Shown here: positions 1-12,900 of the stretch, piece by piece | Layout: every line of letters begins with the position of its first letter | Position numbering within the stretch: position 1 is the stretch's first letter | Assembly (NCBI GenBank): GCA_026260175.1 | Contig: JAKCWW010000564.1 | Span: 471-64,470 of the forward strand | Length of the DNA: 64,000 bases | Direction: 5' to 3' | Source: Reticulitermes lucifugus | Taxonomy: Eukaryota > Arthropoda > Insecta > Blattodea > Rhinotermitidae | Translations under genes and position numbers: made by a program | Notes under the pieces: model-generated | What the model saw: the letters and a program-made list of their open reading frames with translations, nothing else | Told to the model about the DNA's origin: nothing | The model's database searches: none

Positions 1-3000
1 ACTGTCTTTATCATGGTTGTGCGTCACATTCCCTCCGAAAATCTCTCGCCTTTCATCGCACTTCATGTAACATTTACATTTTTTATTAGAACAGCACCAT
101 CGCTCCACATTCTCAGCAAGAATTTTTTGGAAACGGAACTTGAAGCCTTTGATGACAAGCAGATCGTTCCCTTTTTCACTACGTATCACGCTGTCAACTG
201 TAACTGGTTCCATCTTCACTCTAGCAGCGTGGGACGCAACTGGTACACAAATGCTATACCTGGAAACTGACCGCAGGACAAAACTGATACACTGACCTTT
301 CCTGAAAAGTGACCGCGGGACGCAACTAGTAAACCCCGACGATTTCATGTAAAGCAGTAATTCTTGCCAGATTTTAATGAAACTTGAATTCTTTCGACAG
401 AGTTTCGAAAAATACTCAAATGTCTAATTTCATGAAAATCTGGTGGCAGCCGAGTTGTTCCATGCGGACGGACGGGCAGGCATGATGAAGCTAATAGTAG
501 CTTTTCGCAATTTTGCGAACGCGCCCACAAAGGCACACGAATGACGTCGTAACGACACTGTAATTAAAGCATGCTTATTATACCTATCAGGCTGAGCATG
601 AACACAGGTTTAGGCGTCTGAGAGCAATGCAAACACTTCGATATAAGACAGGGAAATATTACAAAGACTGAGAAAATTACGTAATTATGAGCTTCATAAT
701 TCGTGCTCTTTACAAATTATTAGTGTGAACAAATGGAGGACAATGGAAAGGCATGTAGCACGTAAGGAACAGAAGGGAATTCATACACATTTATGGTCGG
801 GAAAAGCTGGAGTCAAAGCCTGGGAGACCTGGATGCAGATTAAATGACAGCATTCAGACGAATCTTACGTAAACTTACTGTGAACTGGATTAATCTTATT
901 CAGGATACGTTGCAATGGCAGGAACTTTGTGAACCTTCAGATCCTAAACAGAACGGGGAAATTGCACATTAGCTACGCGATTATTAACCTGTCAAGATTA
1001 ACTCCTCTACTGACACGCTTTTGTGAACCTTTGGGGTCCATACGGGATGGGAATTTTCTAGACTTGCTAGGGGACTATTGGCTTGTTAATAGCATGTTCC
1101 ACCGAGTTACTTGCAAGCACAGATATACTCATTTGGGACGCACAGAATTTTTACCTACTGGTCTGGCTTTTTATCGAAGCAGGACTACGAACGCCTTACG
1201 CAGTTGTGTGTAACTGCCCATACATCCGTGAGCCAGTATCACGATCGACTACGTTTGTATCATTAAAAACGAGAGAACTAAAATTATACTTTCTAACCCT
1301 TCCGCCTCTCAAGGCTGTCATTTTACTTCAAGGTTTATGTAAACGCTGGTGCTCAAGCACTGTACACAAGAAGGCAAAACATAAAAGCTGTCCCTGCGCT
1401 AAACACCGTATTATGAAGGCACTGTTGCAGGGGAAGTATAACTCAACACATGCTTCACCGCAGCACTAGGTCAGTGGTCAGCGTAACGCCCCGACGCTTT
1501 AGGGAATCAAACCACGCTCCCATGGTCGTCATTCCTGCAGCCTATGCTGTTCCAAATAAGATTTTCGGTTTACAAAAACGCAACTGTAAATAGTTAAACA
1601 CGGGTGTGTCTAAAATCTGATGTAGCTGGTCGAACATACCCGATTTTAGCGTAATAAACCCAAAAATATCCACCACACATTCAAATCAGGGCCGGAGATG
1701 GCTGTACAGCATCAGGCACAAGCTCCAGGCTAGCAGGAAAGACGAGGAAATAACAACACACATAAAATAAACTACTACAAAGCAAGATTTAAAAAATCCG
1801 TCCTGCACATCCTGTCGGAATTATGACATCTTACGGATTTGCGATGTGTTACGTTAAACAAAGCGCCATGTTAATTAATTATTTTATTCCAACAAAAAAA
1901 AGCGCCACGTGTCCAAACCAGCCATTTAAAGCCCTGATTCACGCGCGAATTATTATACTGTTAGTGAAATTACTGCTCAATCCACTCTGCAGAATTTTTA
2001 AAATAATCAAGATTGTATGAACGGGCATTAATCTTCAATAACATCACTGTACTCATGTGAGACTGGAACTTGGTTAGAAAACCTGTTTGGATTCTATAGT
2101 AGTACATAACAGAAATACGTGTTATTACGTGCCAACTAGTTTTCTCGGTAAGCTATCCAAACTTGGATCGAAACGTTTCTTTGATTCTGTGCACATTTAA
2201 TGATACAAACATGATTTTACAACTAAACATGAAACTGGATATCTTTTTTCATTGACACAAGGTCCTTATAGTTTAACCTGTGCCTCCTTTAGAAATGATA
2301 AGCCATACGGACTGCTGCTTTCTTCCTCCACCTCTTCACACCTATCGATTTCAGATAACTCTCAGTACAGTCTGACCACCTTAATTTTGGTCTTCCTACT
2401 TTTCTGAAACTGGATATAAGAGTTTCAAAGGCCAGGAATTAATTTCAGACTTTCTACTGTACCACCTGAGGTCAAACCTCAAAAGGCCGATGTTTCTTTC
2501 CCAGGCCTTTCTCTAAGGGACCCCTTTCGTTCTCAAACACCGACGAAACCCGTTGCCGTTAACGCAGTGCACTCGAATCGGACTTCCGTAGAGAATACAG
2601 AGGAGAAAAATTATTTCCTTTGCATTCCTGGTACTTTTCTTACACCGAACCATTCCGATAGGCCTACTTAACGCTAGGTTACAGATTCTGACTTCTCAAG
2701 GAATGTTCCAACATCCAATAAACTGACTTCTCGAGCAATGTTCTAGCATCCAATATTCCAATGCTGTTTCTGCGTCAGTATGTCACGGAAATCCAGTTCC
2801 ATTTTCGATCAAGCAAAGAATGAGCGTGCGCAGTGCACGATGAGGCTATGGTCAGATCGCCTCATAAATAACTGAAAGAAAACATCGATGTTTCAGTGCT
2901 TCAAAGAAAATCAGAACTTGGCCTGCTTCCAACAAAACTCCAATAATTTTGAATTTAAGTGGCAATAACAAAGTTTGTAGAGGAACGGACACATGATGCG

Positions 3001-3224
3001 GTGCAAATTGGTATAGTTCCCCCCACTCCCAAGTTCACATCCCATTTGTGTTTTAAAAAAAAGGGGGGGGAGGGTTAACACTAGGAGAACATTCGAAACT
3101 GTCTTGCACGCTCCTGTACTGTAAATATATCTACAAACGTATGGGAACGGGAACGTATTGCTCTACGCATTAACAACCGCAACCGAGGTCGGTGCTCAGC
3201 TTCACGCTGCAGGGGAACAAAGTA
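1..3224. other. Intergenic or intronic, CpG-rich, no gene found
   Basis: Apart from repeat copy X at 342-539, nothing is recognisable. The 128-codon frame at 1083-1469 has no domain and no coding bias that I can see. It may be a far-downstream intron of nsl1. Confidence 0.5.
342..539 (+). repeat. Unclassified repeat family X, copy 1
   Basis: It contains TTTCATGTAAAG, CCAGATTTTAATGAAACTTG, GACAGAGTTTCGAAAAATAC, CCATGCGGACGGACGGG and TTTTCGCAATTTTGCGAACG, all shared in order with the copies at 14681, 17152 and 18444. The last block looks like a short stem. Confidence 0.7.
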
Positions 3225-3390
3225 CAGTTGAACTCGGCTATAACGACCTCGGTTTGTGCGACACCTCGGCTACAGCGTTATACATTCTGTGGTACCAATT
3301 CCCCGTAAGGCACGTGTTTTTCTGCCTTGCTTAGTACGACACACAAAGAGCATCTACCGCAGATATAACGACATTGCCAGTCATCAGTAA

Positions 3391-3532
3391 AGCAAAGGTA
3401 AAGCAATCCCATTACAGGCCTGGGCAGACCCATAGGGTTCCAGGAGGTTGAGGCTCCCAGATTTCTAGACAATCGACACATGAAGGTGGTAAGGTTGTCA
3501 GCCCTAGGCACCGGCCGCCTTTAAACCCCAGG
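3391..3532 (-). mobile_element. Short retroposon-like repeat (family S5) nested in the Tigger element
   Basis: On the minus strand this stretch reads as TAAAGGCGGCCGGTGCCTAG, then CTGGGAGCCTCAACCTCCTG, and ends near GGATTGCTTTACC. A second copy in the opposite orientation is at 44626-44770. Its position inside the Tigger element makes it the younger insertion. No tRNA-like head was identified. Confidence 0.6.
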
Positions 3533-3953
3533 AAATATGCTTGGTACTCATTTCTGTTGAATAATACATCTACAGACTTTAAATAGCCATTAAATTTATC
3601 TCCCTTTCTTTCTGTCTTGAATCCAACAATAATTATTTATTAATTTATTAGGAACGTAAATGCATGTTGTGCTTAATTAACACCGCGTCACGAATTACGC
3701 ATAGGGACGTGAAGGTATAACTCTAGTACCTTAAACTTCACGACTTGATAGAGTTGAGCAGGGAAAGACGGGGCAATTTCGGCATGCTAAGGAAAACATT
3801 TCGATATTAACAAAATAACGTACTTAAAACTTAAAAGCCCTCTACCCTTTCAGATAGCTATAAATGACAACTGTAACGGTAATTCACTTTGTGTGTGAAG
3901 TTGCCTTCTACGTTTCTACTCCGCAGTTCACGGGAGACTGGTAACTTGACAAC

Positions 3954-4246
3954 ATGGCTACAGTCACGAACAAAGGGAAGGTTTTGCGCGTCGACGGAAA
4001 CGTTGAAGTGATACGACAAACAGAAAATGGAAAAAATAAAGCTGACGTGTGTCAGGAATTTGGTCTCGTAAATTCTGCGATCCAAACGATTTGAAAAAAC
4101 AGAACCAAAATTATTAGTGCGTTTAAATAGAACGGATCGAGAATAAAGCGATTTCGAAAGCCTGCATGAATTGACGTCAATGAGGGGTTGCTTGTGGTTT
4201 ACGCAAGAGAGAAGTGACAATGTACCAGTAAGCGGCCCTCTTCTCA
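3954..4246 (+). pseudogene. Tigger transposase N-terminal DNA-binding region, dead copy
   Basis: Starting at an ATG, the frame resembles the CENP-B/Tigger helix-turn-helix region: short recognisable pieces are GKVLRVDGNVEVIRQTENG, ADVCQEFGLVNSAIQTI, KNRTKIISAFK and GSRIKRFRKP, followed by NVPVSGPLL. Several in-frame stops interrupt it (after QTI, after SAFK, and after RKPA), and the catalytic DDE region is absent, so it cannot encode an active transposase. It is the relic gene of the surrounding element. Confidence 0.85.
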
Positions 4247-5230
4247 AGACAATTTTTGTTCTTCCTATTTTTTAATTTTAAGTTAATGTCTTTTCAGCGT
4301 AAACCTGTATGGTAATTTACAATTATAGAAGAGTAATTTCTATTACTCATAAATTTTAATTGTACTTTAAATTTGAAATACATCATTGCGTTAACATTAA
4401 GTAATATGCCTGCAGGCCTGTATTTTGTATTCAAATATTTTTCATTTACTTTTACCACACACCTCCTCGCTTACAGCGACACTCGTTTACGACGACACAA
4501 TTTATTTGGTCCCTTCGGTGACGTTATAACCGAGTTCGACTGTATATTCCTCTGCCGGGAATCCAACCCTTAGCCTAATATCTATACTGAACTATCCAAG
4601 TTCTCAGCTTCCGAGGTTATAATTTCGCTAGTAAATTACTTATGTTGCCTTTCCACAAACTTTTTTGCGGGAACTCCTGGGAACCTCCAGAGAACAGCCT
4701 GAGAATCTCTCCCATGGTGAGCCACACCCCAACACGTCATACGTGACTCACTGCAGCACACAATCTGGTTATGTATTCCCATTACGTTTCGTCATGTATG
4801 CCTGTGTACAAAACCACAAATTCTCACAATCGCTAACGACGTATATAATACCGCTATTCTTCTACGGTGTGCGCACGAATGCGAACACATACGCACGTGC
4901 GCGCAAACACGAACATGCGCACATCGTAGAACTTCATACCGCTTGGCGCACGTCACATAAGGCTTATCTGTTGTTAAACATCGATTTTCAAGTAAGCGCC
5001 TATGCTTGACCCTTGAAGAAAGTACCAATCTGTGCCGCGTTATCATCCCAGAAGAGCGAACATCTTAAATCAAGCAACATAAGGGAACTTTTCATAGCAA
5101 AAGCACCATAAATGTAGACTGCAAGGAACTCTGGACAGCGTCCACTGGCGAACGTCTATGAATGCAGCAAAACACAAGCATTTCGTGCCCGGCTCAGTAA
5201 ATGTCTGTGTCTGAAGGTCGGCACTACACG

Positions 5231-5455
5231 TTCGGCCGGGACAGCGTAGCCAGTACTGCGACTCGCTACGGGCTGAACGGTTCGGCAGGGGCGAGATTTT
5301 CCTTGCCGACCAGACCGGCCCCGAGGTTCACCCAGCTCCTGTACAATGGGCACCGGGTCTTTCCCGCGGGTAGAGCGGCCTCAGCGTGGTGCTGACCACC
5401 CACCGCCTTCTAGTGCCTGCATAGGCATATCATGAGATGACCTCTACCTTTACTA
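5231..5455 (+). mobile_element. tRNA-derived SINE (family S1)
   Basis: The head GGCCGGGACAGCGTAGCCAG continues through GACTCGCTACGGGCTGAACG and a B-box region, then CCAGACCGGCCCCGAGG and a tail ending TACCTTTACT. This is the same family as 8250, 9420 and 19286. Confidence 0.75.
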
Positions 5456-5884
5456 ACTACATAGACAACAGTTAATGTTTACGAAGAACAGAACTGGTAC
5501 AAACACGTGAGAAACGGAATATAACAGAGCCGTGGCTAGTGTAAGGCCAGAAATACGCAGTACATTACTACTGAGAGTAAAAGCACCGTATATGAGTCAC
5601 ATGACCTCTAACTGACAAGCCAACTCATGTTGGTCTAAAATCACTACTAGTCTAACGGTGTCCTCGTTAAATTCATTATGTCTCAATTTCCTATTCTTAT
5701 ACGCTACGTTCGCATCTTGATAACATTAATAAGAAGTCCAATGAGGTAACCTACAAGTCGGGGCTTGTAGTAACTACACAACTTTCCTCACACACGTACA
5801 TAACAGAAGCGTACTTCTGACATGTTAACGGTGAAACTGGTTTACTTGATATAACAGAATCTGCAACTAAAGTAATTGGGCTTA

Positions 5885-6643
5885 CAGGTAGCTCTCGGTT
5901 CACGACGGGGTTCCGTTCCTGAAGGAACTATGGCAAAAATAAAATCGGTGTAAAATGAACCTAATTATACAACGTAGGTCAATGGGAAGTCAATGACACG
6001 TTCCAGACCCCCTCTCAAAATTTACGTAATATAATAATATTTAAGCTCTGAAATGAATGCCACGAATGTAAAAACAGCACTTTTATGAACATAAGTCAAT
6101 GAAATGTAATATAGTATAGAATAACCGAACAACATTTAATTACATAAAAATTAAATTTTATACATTTACTTTTATATGTTCGAAGCCCAAACCGAAAGTT
6201 TTTGTAAGCGGCACTGTAAGGTCACTGCATTGATCTTTTGTGACAGTGGCGTAACGCACAGATTTTACTTCTCTGATGAAGTCCCTGCACTTCTCCTAGA
6301 CATGGCGGCTCTTAATTTATTAATCAACACATTTTAATTAAAACTCACAAACTGACACTGTAGAATAGCGGCCCAAAAACAGTACATCAGCAAACAAACA
6401 AACAGAGTGTTCCTCTCCTCTTATCTCCGGCTACCTCCTCCCTGATTGGCTTGCATGGTAGATAGGGATAGCTCTTATCTCTGATTGGCTGTACTGTTTC
6501 TTTACATCACATCCGGTATTTATTGTTGCGCATTTTTTTTTTAAATTGTTGATAGTTTTGTGATATTTTTGGTCTCCTGGTTTCAAAACCGTCGTTCTAG
6601 TGAATCGTCCCAAAACAAACCGCCGTAAACCGACGGCTACCTG
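5885..6643. mobile_element. TA-flanked pogo/Tigger-like non-autonomous element
   Basis: The left end CAGGTAGCTCTCGGTTCACG and right end, reverse-complemented, CAGGTAGCCGTCGGTTTACG match at 17 of 20 positions. TA duplications are at 5883-5884 and 6644-6645. The 759-base body is AT-rich with no convincing coding frame; the 60-codon minus-strand frame at 6431-6613 looks random. Confidence 0.7.
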
Positions 6644-7464
6644 TAATTATATGAGATGTGAGATTCCCACAGTGGCATAAATGGTAAAACAGTTGGTTAA
6701 CTATTTAGCAATCGAAAAGACTTAAATATTCATTGTTCTTATGCTTTAAATTAATTAATACTTCACTATTTTATTTTTTAGATATATTACTTCCAGTTTC
6801 ATTGTGCTTCACTTTCATTAGTTTAACGTCTAAAATCGTGAATGCGGGCTGATACTGATCATCAAAGGAGCAATGGTTAACCATGTGTTAACGATTCAGA
6901 ACTAATAATGCACAACATAAGTAAACTCTCTATGGTGATTCATGCCATACACTCACCAGGGTACGGAATCTGTAGTCTTTACATTATACCCAAGCATCAA
7001 CTGTTACAAGCATGAAGATAGGCGCTATGAAATTTAAACCTATGGATTACTGCCAGTGAAAGCCGTTTTTCGTTGGTATAAAACGTTATGCCACCCCACC
7101 GCCCAAACGAGACAGCTGATGTTTAGTTCAAGGTCATGTGCCGGCATTTTCCTGGAGGGAAAAGCAAAGAAAAATTAGGTCGTGATGCTATTGACCTCTG
7201 GGCTAAACACAGTCGGTTAACTTCCAACCAGGCAAGCGACAGGCTGCGGATCTGAAGACCGCAGTCCGCGTTTCAGCATATGTTTTGCGAGTTTTCTTCG
7301 AACAGGTTCCCTCACAGACCAGTCCATGTTTGATCTGTGATGGACACGGTGGCATGTTTTTCTCTGAGCACTTCAGTCTTCCCCCTGTCAGTACCAGTCC
7401 ACAAATGATCCATTACTCATATATTATTCATCTAGCACCAAAGTACATAATTTTAACTTGTAGT

Positions 7465-7700
7465 GCCGCGGCCTTCGCTCTCCTGGGATGTTATGGGTCG
7501 TAGTTTAGTAGCTGGTTACCAACATTTTGGGACAGCCCATCAGTCCCATCTTGAAGGGTCAAGCAGCATTTGACCCTTGAAGATGGGACCAATATACTGT
7601 CCCAAAACGCCGGTAATCAACTAGATGAGCGAAGGCCACAACTACACCGTGGCGGACGACTGGAATCTCGCAAATGACTTCGCCAACTTCATCACCAAGT
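7465..7700 (+). mobile_element. Fold-back element (family F)
   Basis: The arms meet at AAGGGTCAAGCAGCATTTGA: CAGTCCCATCTTGAAGGGTC on the left and GACCCTTGAAGATGGGACC on the right, extended outward through GGTTACCAACATTTTGGGAC and its partner. The same kind of one-sided tail follows (CACCGTGGCGGACGACTGGA). Confidence 0.8.
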
Positions 7701-8249
7701 TCGTAAAGGCCCTGCGAACCGCCTCTCGTCTCCGATGGTTATAGTTTTTTCCGCCTTGGGACAAATTCAGACGGACAGTGAAGATTAGTCAATCTAATGC
7801 CAAGCTTTCAAAGCTGAGTGGTTACTACATAACCCCCCCCCCCACACACACACAACTGTGCATTTTCATAACACAGTGTATTTACGTATGATTCTCGAAT
7901 ACACATCGGTCATTTGCCTATTCACGTAAGCCTATTAACAGGTTGGCCTTTGTAATGGGGACAACGCTTTCTGCGCGGAATAAATCGAATCCATAAATAC
8001 AACATTATTTACAAGAACTGCAATCTGAATTCGCACAATACATGCGCCGCGCTTTGCCTGCATTGCCACAGCCACTGTACGGCTTCATGACGTAGTCAGT
8101 TACAACAGTGACTCATACACGACATGCCTACTAGCGCGTAGCGTTTCGTTTCACGATCTGTGTCCGCCTGTAAGCCGCGTTATCTGTAGCGCAGCGCGGC
8201 TCACCCAAACAGGTGGTTCCGCGCAAACACATACACTTATGCTAACACC

Positions 8250-8536
8250 AATATAAACTCTGCACCCTGGTACAGGCCACGAAGGCCCAGAGCGGACGCA
8301 GAAGTATAGTTCTACCTTTTCTTTAACCTCGGCGCTATATGGGGGGTGGGTGGTCAACGCCACGCCCCGGCCGCTATACGCTCGGGAAAGAGACTGGGTA
8401 CACATTATACAGGAGGATGGGTTGGCCCCAGGGACGGTCTCAACGGGTCCTCAAAACCTCTCCCCCACCGGTATTCGATCCCAGGACCGTCCAGCCCGTA
8501 GCGAGTTGGTATACCGACTACACTATGCCGGCCCAT
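8250..8536 (-). mobile_element. tRNA-derived SINE (family S1), nearly full length
   Basis: On the minus strand the head GGCCGGCATAGTGTAGTCGG has a tRNA A-box layout, followed by GGTCCTGGGATCGAATACCG (B box) and a 3' part reading TGGGCCTTCGTGGCCTGTAC. CpGs are intact. This is the clearest reference copy in the window for family S1. Confidence 0.85.
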
Positions 8537-9419
8537 AACAACTCTTACTACTAATTCTGTGGGATAAAACCTCAAAGTTTCGCATCGCCGCCATGTTTGT
8601 AACGCTTGACTTACGAAGAGTATTTTAATTCAAAGTGAGCAGGTACGTGCGTTGTATCTCGACACCACATTTAACACACCTAGCACCAATAGTTCCTTAA
8701 TTTACACTCGAAACCAACAGTAACTATACAACCGTTAGGCAAAGGAACTTTTCGCATGACCGCCATCTTGTTACCTTACAGTCCACAAAAATATTGCCTT
8801 AACAAACATTGCACATTTTGCCAAGATTCATTAGCTACATAATCCCAGGGTTCTAGGTGACCCTAGTGTTGATTCCGCCTCGCAAATTCGTGCGCCCGAC
8901 ACGTTGGTATCACGCCTTCACTCTTTTGGCATGTTACTACCAACATACGTCGCGTAAAGTCCCAGACAAGCGGTCTCAACTACACGGCGGCGGAAGCCTT
9001 AAATCTCGCATGTGGTAACTGTAGGAAATCAATAAGTACCGTGATCGGTGTGTCCTCCAATTACATACCTCTCACAGCATGTTTCGTGACTCGGTCCAGT
9101 GGCTAAAAAGCTAGAGCAGGCGCTCACACACACATCATAAACCTGCATCGTTCAGGCTAAAAATACAGTAATAAGGAAATCATGCAAAAGGACAAAGTGG
9201 CTGTGATTTCATTCGAGGTTATCATCCTGTCTTGGCTTTCGTTTTTTTGATTCGTTGTGACAGCCCCAGAAATAAAACTTAAATCTGCAATCCACTTAAT
9301 AAACACCACCCACTGCCCTGCAATATGCTTCGGCCACACATTTATTCCAGTAAAAAGCAGCAGCTCTTTCAGCACAGCAACCTCAGAAATATAGTTAATT
9401 AATTTTAATCCACTTGGGT

Positions 9420-9655
9420 AAGGTAAAGGTAAAGTTCACCCTAGAACTAACCTCGGCGCTAGAAGGGGGTTGGTGGTCAACGCCACGCCCCGGCCGCTTT
9501 ACCCCGGGAATGACCCGGTACCCATCGTACAGGGGGCTGGGTAGAACCTAGGGCCGGTCTGGACGGGTGCTGAAAACCTCATCCCTCACCGGGATTCGAT
9601 CCCCGGACCGTCCAGCCCGTAGCGAGTATCTATACCGACAACACTATCCCGGCCC
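9420..9655 (-). mobile_element. tRNA-derived SINE (family S1)
   Basis: The minus-strand head GGCCGGGATAGTGTTGTCGG is followed by GGTCCGGGGATCGAATCCCG and a tail running into a TTTACCTTTACC stretch. It is shorter than the copy at 8250, lacking part of the 3' body. Confidence 0.82.
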
Positions 9656-10084
9656 ACTTTAATCCATTTAGACAGAAGATATTTTCAACACTGGTTGCCG
9701 TTACGGTGGGCAAGGTGAAGTGGGCAACAGTGCATCTGAAGCCCTAGACAAGGTTACTGTCCTACGGAGTTGTCGCCTGGGGGCTTGGTGGTGCGCGGCC
9801 GGGGACAAATCAGTCTATGCGGGGCCCTTAACAGGCTATGCACGAAAAAAAACTGTAAACTTAGATGGCAGCAATGTGCAAATTTAATTTTTATTGCGGT
9901 AAGCTGCATATTCACAGAAGAGCATCTTATGCATACACAATGCCACAGGAAGTCACTAACAGCACCGTTTGGCGAAAACGACGACCTTCGCGCAACCGGC
10001 ACACACTGCCAATCTATTGTCTTGAATACCCAAAGTGGGTCACGTTTTCGTACAATCTTAATCGCTAAAAGGTTAGAGATTTGG

Positions 10085-10315
10085 GATTATCAGTGGCGTA
10101 GAAGAAGATTCAAGTCTTCTGGAAAATTACGCCGTGTTGACAGGCGAAGTTACTGACGTTTCGGAAGAATGTCGTGCTTTCATCTTCAGAGACAAGCAGC
10201 CCAAGTTACTGACCCGGAAGATAAAAGCGCTACGTTCCTTCGAAGCGTCGGAAATTATTTACCAGTCCACACGGCGTAACACCTCAGGAGACTGGAATCT
10301 TCAAAATCGCTACAT
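10085..10315 (+). mobile_element. Fold-back element (family F), diverged
   Basis: The left arm pieces are GTCTTCTGGAAAATTACGCC and TGACGTTTCGGAAGAA. The right arm pieces are TTCGAAGCGTCGGAAATTA and ACACGGCGTAACACCTCAGG. The frames here are not genes. Confidence 0.65.
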
Positions 10316-10800
10316 AACAAAACTAAAAAGGGCAAATTATGCCTGAAATAACGTAATCGAAAAATAAATTATTTCGTAAATAATTTAAAACGAAATGTAT
10401 AAACAGTTATTTAACTGTACAGTACGTTGCATTAAAGACTTCGTAACACGACATTTCTGGTTGCCAGTTTTAATTTCGAAGCATGTAGTCCTCGGTTTAC
10501 TACCTACCATGGTTTTCGGACTACCGCAAACAATTTGGCTACTTTGTTGGCAGCATTGTCATGTCTGCGATGTTAAACAGCAAACCCATCTTTCAAACCC
10601 ATTATCAAGCAAGACCAGGGGTCGAAAAAAACGGTAGCCAGGTCGCCAGTGGCGTCTGGAACAAACTGGATAGCACGCAGGCATGACAATCCCACTGTCA
10701 CATGAACCGCACACGGAGTAAGCGAAGGTCAACATACTTTAGTATGCTGTAACACTTAACCTCTACTTTAAACCCCATTTTGTGCGAGAAGCTACTATCA

Positions 10801-10965
10801 GCTTCGTAATTTCCGCCTGTCTATCCGTCCGCATCAACTCTGCTCCCACTGAACGGATTTTCGTGAAATTTCAAGTGACGAGTTTCACTAAAATCAGCCG
10901 AGAGAATTAAAGTTTGGTTAAAAAAGGACAAAAATGACAGGCACTTTATATCGATGACTGACGTC
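10801..10965 (-). repeat. Unclassified repeat family X, copy in reverse orientation
   Basis: On the minus strand, GTTGATGCGGACGGATAG and AATTTCACGAAAATCCG match the 3' half of the family. It is diverged. Confidence 0.5.
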
Positions 10966-11550
10966 CAACATTTACGAATTACTTTGGTTACTAACGTTAC
11001 CATGGCTGCCTTCGATAGTAATCGATACTAATACGCCTATTTTTTTTCATGCCTTTCACATGACGTATAAGGCAATCATAATATTTATCATGCCCAGCAA
11101 AATGTGCTTTAGTATGTACATATATTACGAATACACGTACAGACTGCTTACTAAATATCTCTTCAAAGCGAGAAATTCAAGTATTTCCACGGGGTGAAAA
11201 TTCGAGGTTATGAATGACTGATAAATTTAACACACACAAAACCAACGTACACATACAACAGTAAGTTCTGCAAACATATATAAGAATAGACCCCAATGTC
11301 AGAAACAGTACATAATAAGTGCACAACTATGAACACCCCTCGTGGATTAACTCTTATAACCCTCTTAGAATAGTCCAGGATACCAAAATCCGAACGCGTT
11401 TCAACGTTACGCAATGCGTACACATTTCCTGCGTTGCATGTTATATTATGCCTGGCCCGCGTGTGTTATACACAGTACAACAGGAGGAAATGAATTCTTC
11501 GCCCAGATAGGAAGCGACAACCAGAACACGGCGGCAGTAAACACTGATAC

Positions 11551-11829
11551 CAGTACCGGCCTCAGCAAATAGGGGGGCCCGATTGTGATCCTTGTGGCGG
11601 GCCCCTAAACCTTACTGCGCAGAGCAAAACAGGACTAAAGTGTTGGTATACTAACGAGGTTAGGATTAAAAATTGAAATGGTCCGTTTTTTAAATAATTT
11701 TTATGTACTTTTAATCAAGGAATCAAACATATTATTTATTTAATTTCCCCCATGAGCACGGCCTCCCCCCCCCGTAAGTGCGGGGCCCGACTACGTCAAA
11801 TCGACCCAATCGCCCTAAGGCCGGCCCTG
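11551..11829. mobile_element. hAT-like non-autonomous element
   Basis: The ends CAGTACCGGCCTCAG (left) and CAGGGCCGGCCTTAG (right, reverse-complemented) match at 12 of 15. A duplicated CTGATAC lies directly outside both ends (11544-11550 and 11830-11836). That is seven bases where hAT elements make eight, so one base may have changed. A GGGCCC-rich stretch is near each end. There is no coding frame. Confidence 0.6.
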
Positions 11830-12745
11830 CTGATACACCATGTTGAGTCGACCATAATATGTCTAACAGGCTGATTTTTTTTCCTCGATCCATGCGACGT
11901 ATTAATGCAGAACGACGACACATGACGGACTAACAGCAAATTCAGTTCAAATCGGTTCAAAAATTGGAATTCAACAAGCAAATAACAATTTCGCTATGCT
12001 CAAACTCGCACGGTGCGCAAGCACGTGTTACATATTTGATGTTGCGTGAGGCCCTGGAAGGTCGGCCCATTCGGCTACGGTCGACTCCTGCTGCGGGACA
12101 ACCTCAGCATCTGCCAGAACTGAAAATCAAATATAACGTGGAACTAAAATATATGACGTACAGGCAATGCTGCTGAACGCAAGCTGCAAGTTATCTAATA
12201 TCCCGCTGAAGTGGCATGCGTTGTAATACTGAAAGAATTCTTCGAGCCTTTACCAATTTTTCGCATGTCATCAAACACTCAACATAACAAAATCATAAAA
12301 CATTGTCTCCAGTGGTGCAACTCGTTCGAATCTCAGCTCAAACAGACTATCCAGAGTTTCTTAGGTTTCCTCAGTCCCTCCAGGCAAATGCAGGGATGGT
12401 GCCTCTTACTTGGCCTTGGCCCCTTGCTTTCATATCCTTTCCAATTCCTTATTCACTAATCACCCTACAATCCTAACTGAAAGTCTGAGAAACTGACAGC
12501 GCTAATACCAGTACATAACCATAAATTATTTTTGACAACTTGACCCTTGAAGATGGTAACGATGTTCCGAAACGTCGGCAAATAACAGCCAGCCTATGTC
12601 ACGCAACGTCCCAGAAGAGGGAAGACTTCAAATATACCATGGCGGTAGCCTGAAATCTCGCAAACCATAAATGCATTTCACAAAACTCTTTTACAACAAA
12701 CGCCGAATGAGATACAGATCAGATACAGAAGAGTAAACAGTAATA

Positions 12746-12900
12746 CAGTCGAAACCGGTTATGACGACATTGTTTATGCGACAACTCGACTATATCGTCA
12801 GATACTGTGTTACTAATTAATTCCTCGCTGTTAACCATAACATTATAGTACTCGGTTATAATGACACAAAGTAACTCAGCCCCCTTCACGACTTCGACTG
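12746..12900. mobile_element. Short Tigger-like MITE
   Basis: The element is 155 bases, bounded by CAGTCGAAACCGGTTATGAC at the left and TTCGACTG at the right, with TA on both sides (12744-12745 and 12901-12902). It also carries a TACTCGGTTATAATGACA segment like the inner ends of the Tigger element at 3225. Confidence 0.65.

Larger units (their letters stand above)
3225..4542 (+). mobile_element. Tigger/pogo-type DNA transposon, decayed
   Basis: The element has terminal inverted repeats, left CAGTTGAACTCGGCTATAAC and right end, reverse-complemented, CAGTCGAACTCGGTTATAAC (18 of 20 match). It is flanked by TA at 3223-3224 and 4543-4544, the target duplication of the Tc1/mariner/pogo superfamily. 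It carries a broken transposase start (3954-4246) and a nested SINE at about 3391-3532. At 1.3 kb it is shorter than full-length Tigger elements (about 2.5 kb), so much of the transposase gene is deleted. Confidence 0.85.
6644..12745. other. Repeat-rich stretch without genes
   Basis: Besides the entries listed (fold-back copies at 7465 and 10085, SINEs at 8250 and 9420, repeat X at 10801, hAT-like element at 11551), right-hand remains of fold-back family F appear at about 8930-9005 and 12540-12665 (ACCCTTGAAGATGGTAACGA, CCGAAACGTCGGCAAATAAC). The rest (6644-7464, 7701-8249, 10316-10800, 10966-11550, 11830-12539) shows nothing I recognise. Confidence 0.5.

Noticed and set aside
1083-1469. 128-codon plus-strand frame
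   Set aside because: No domain, no splice sites, no coding bias visible, and no recognisable relative; it is expected by chance in 64 kb.
9770-10156. 128-codon plus-strand frame
   Set aside because: It runs into a fold-back repeat and has no protein-like features.
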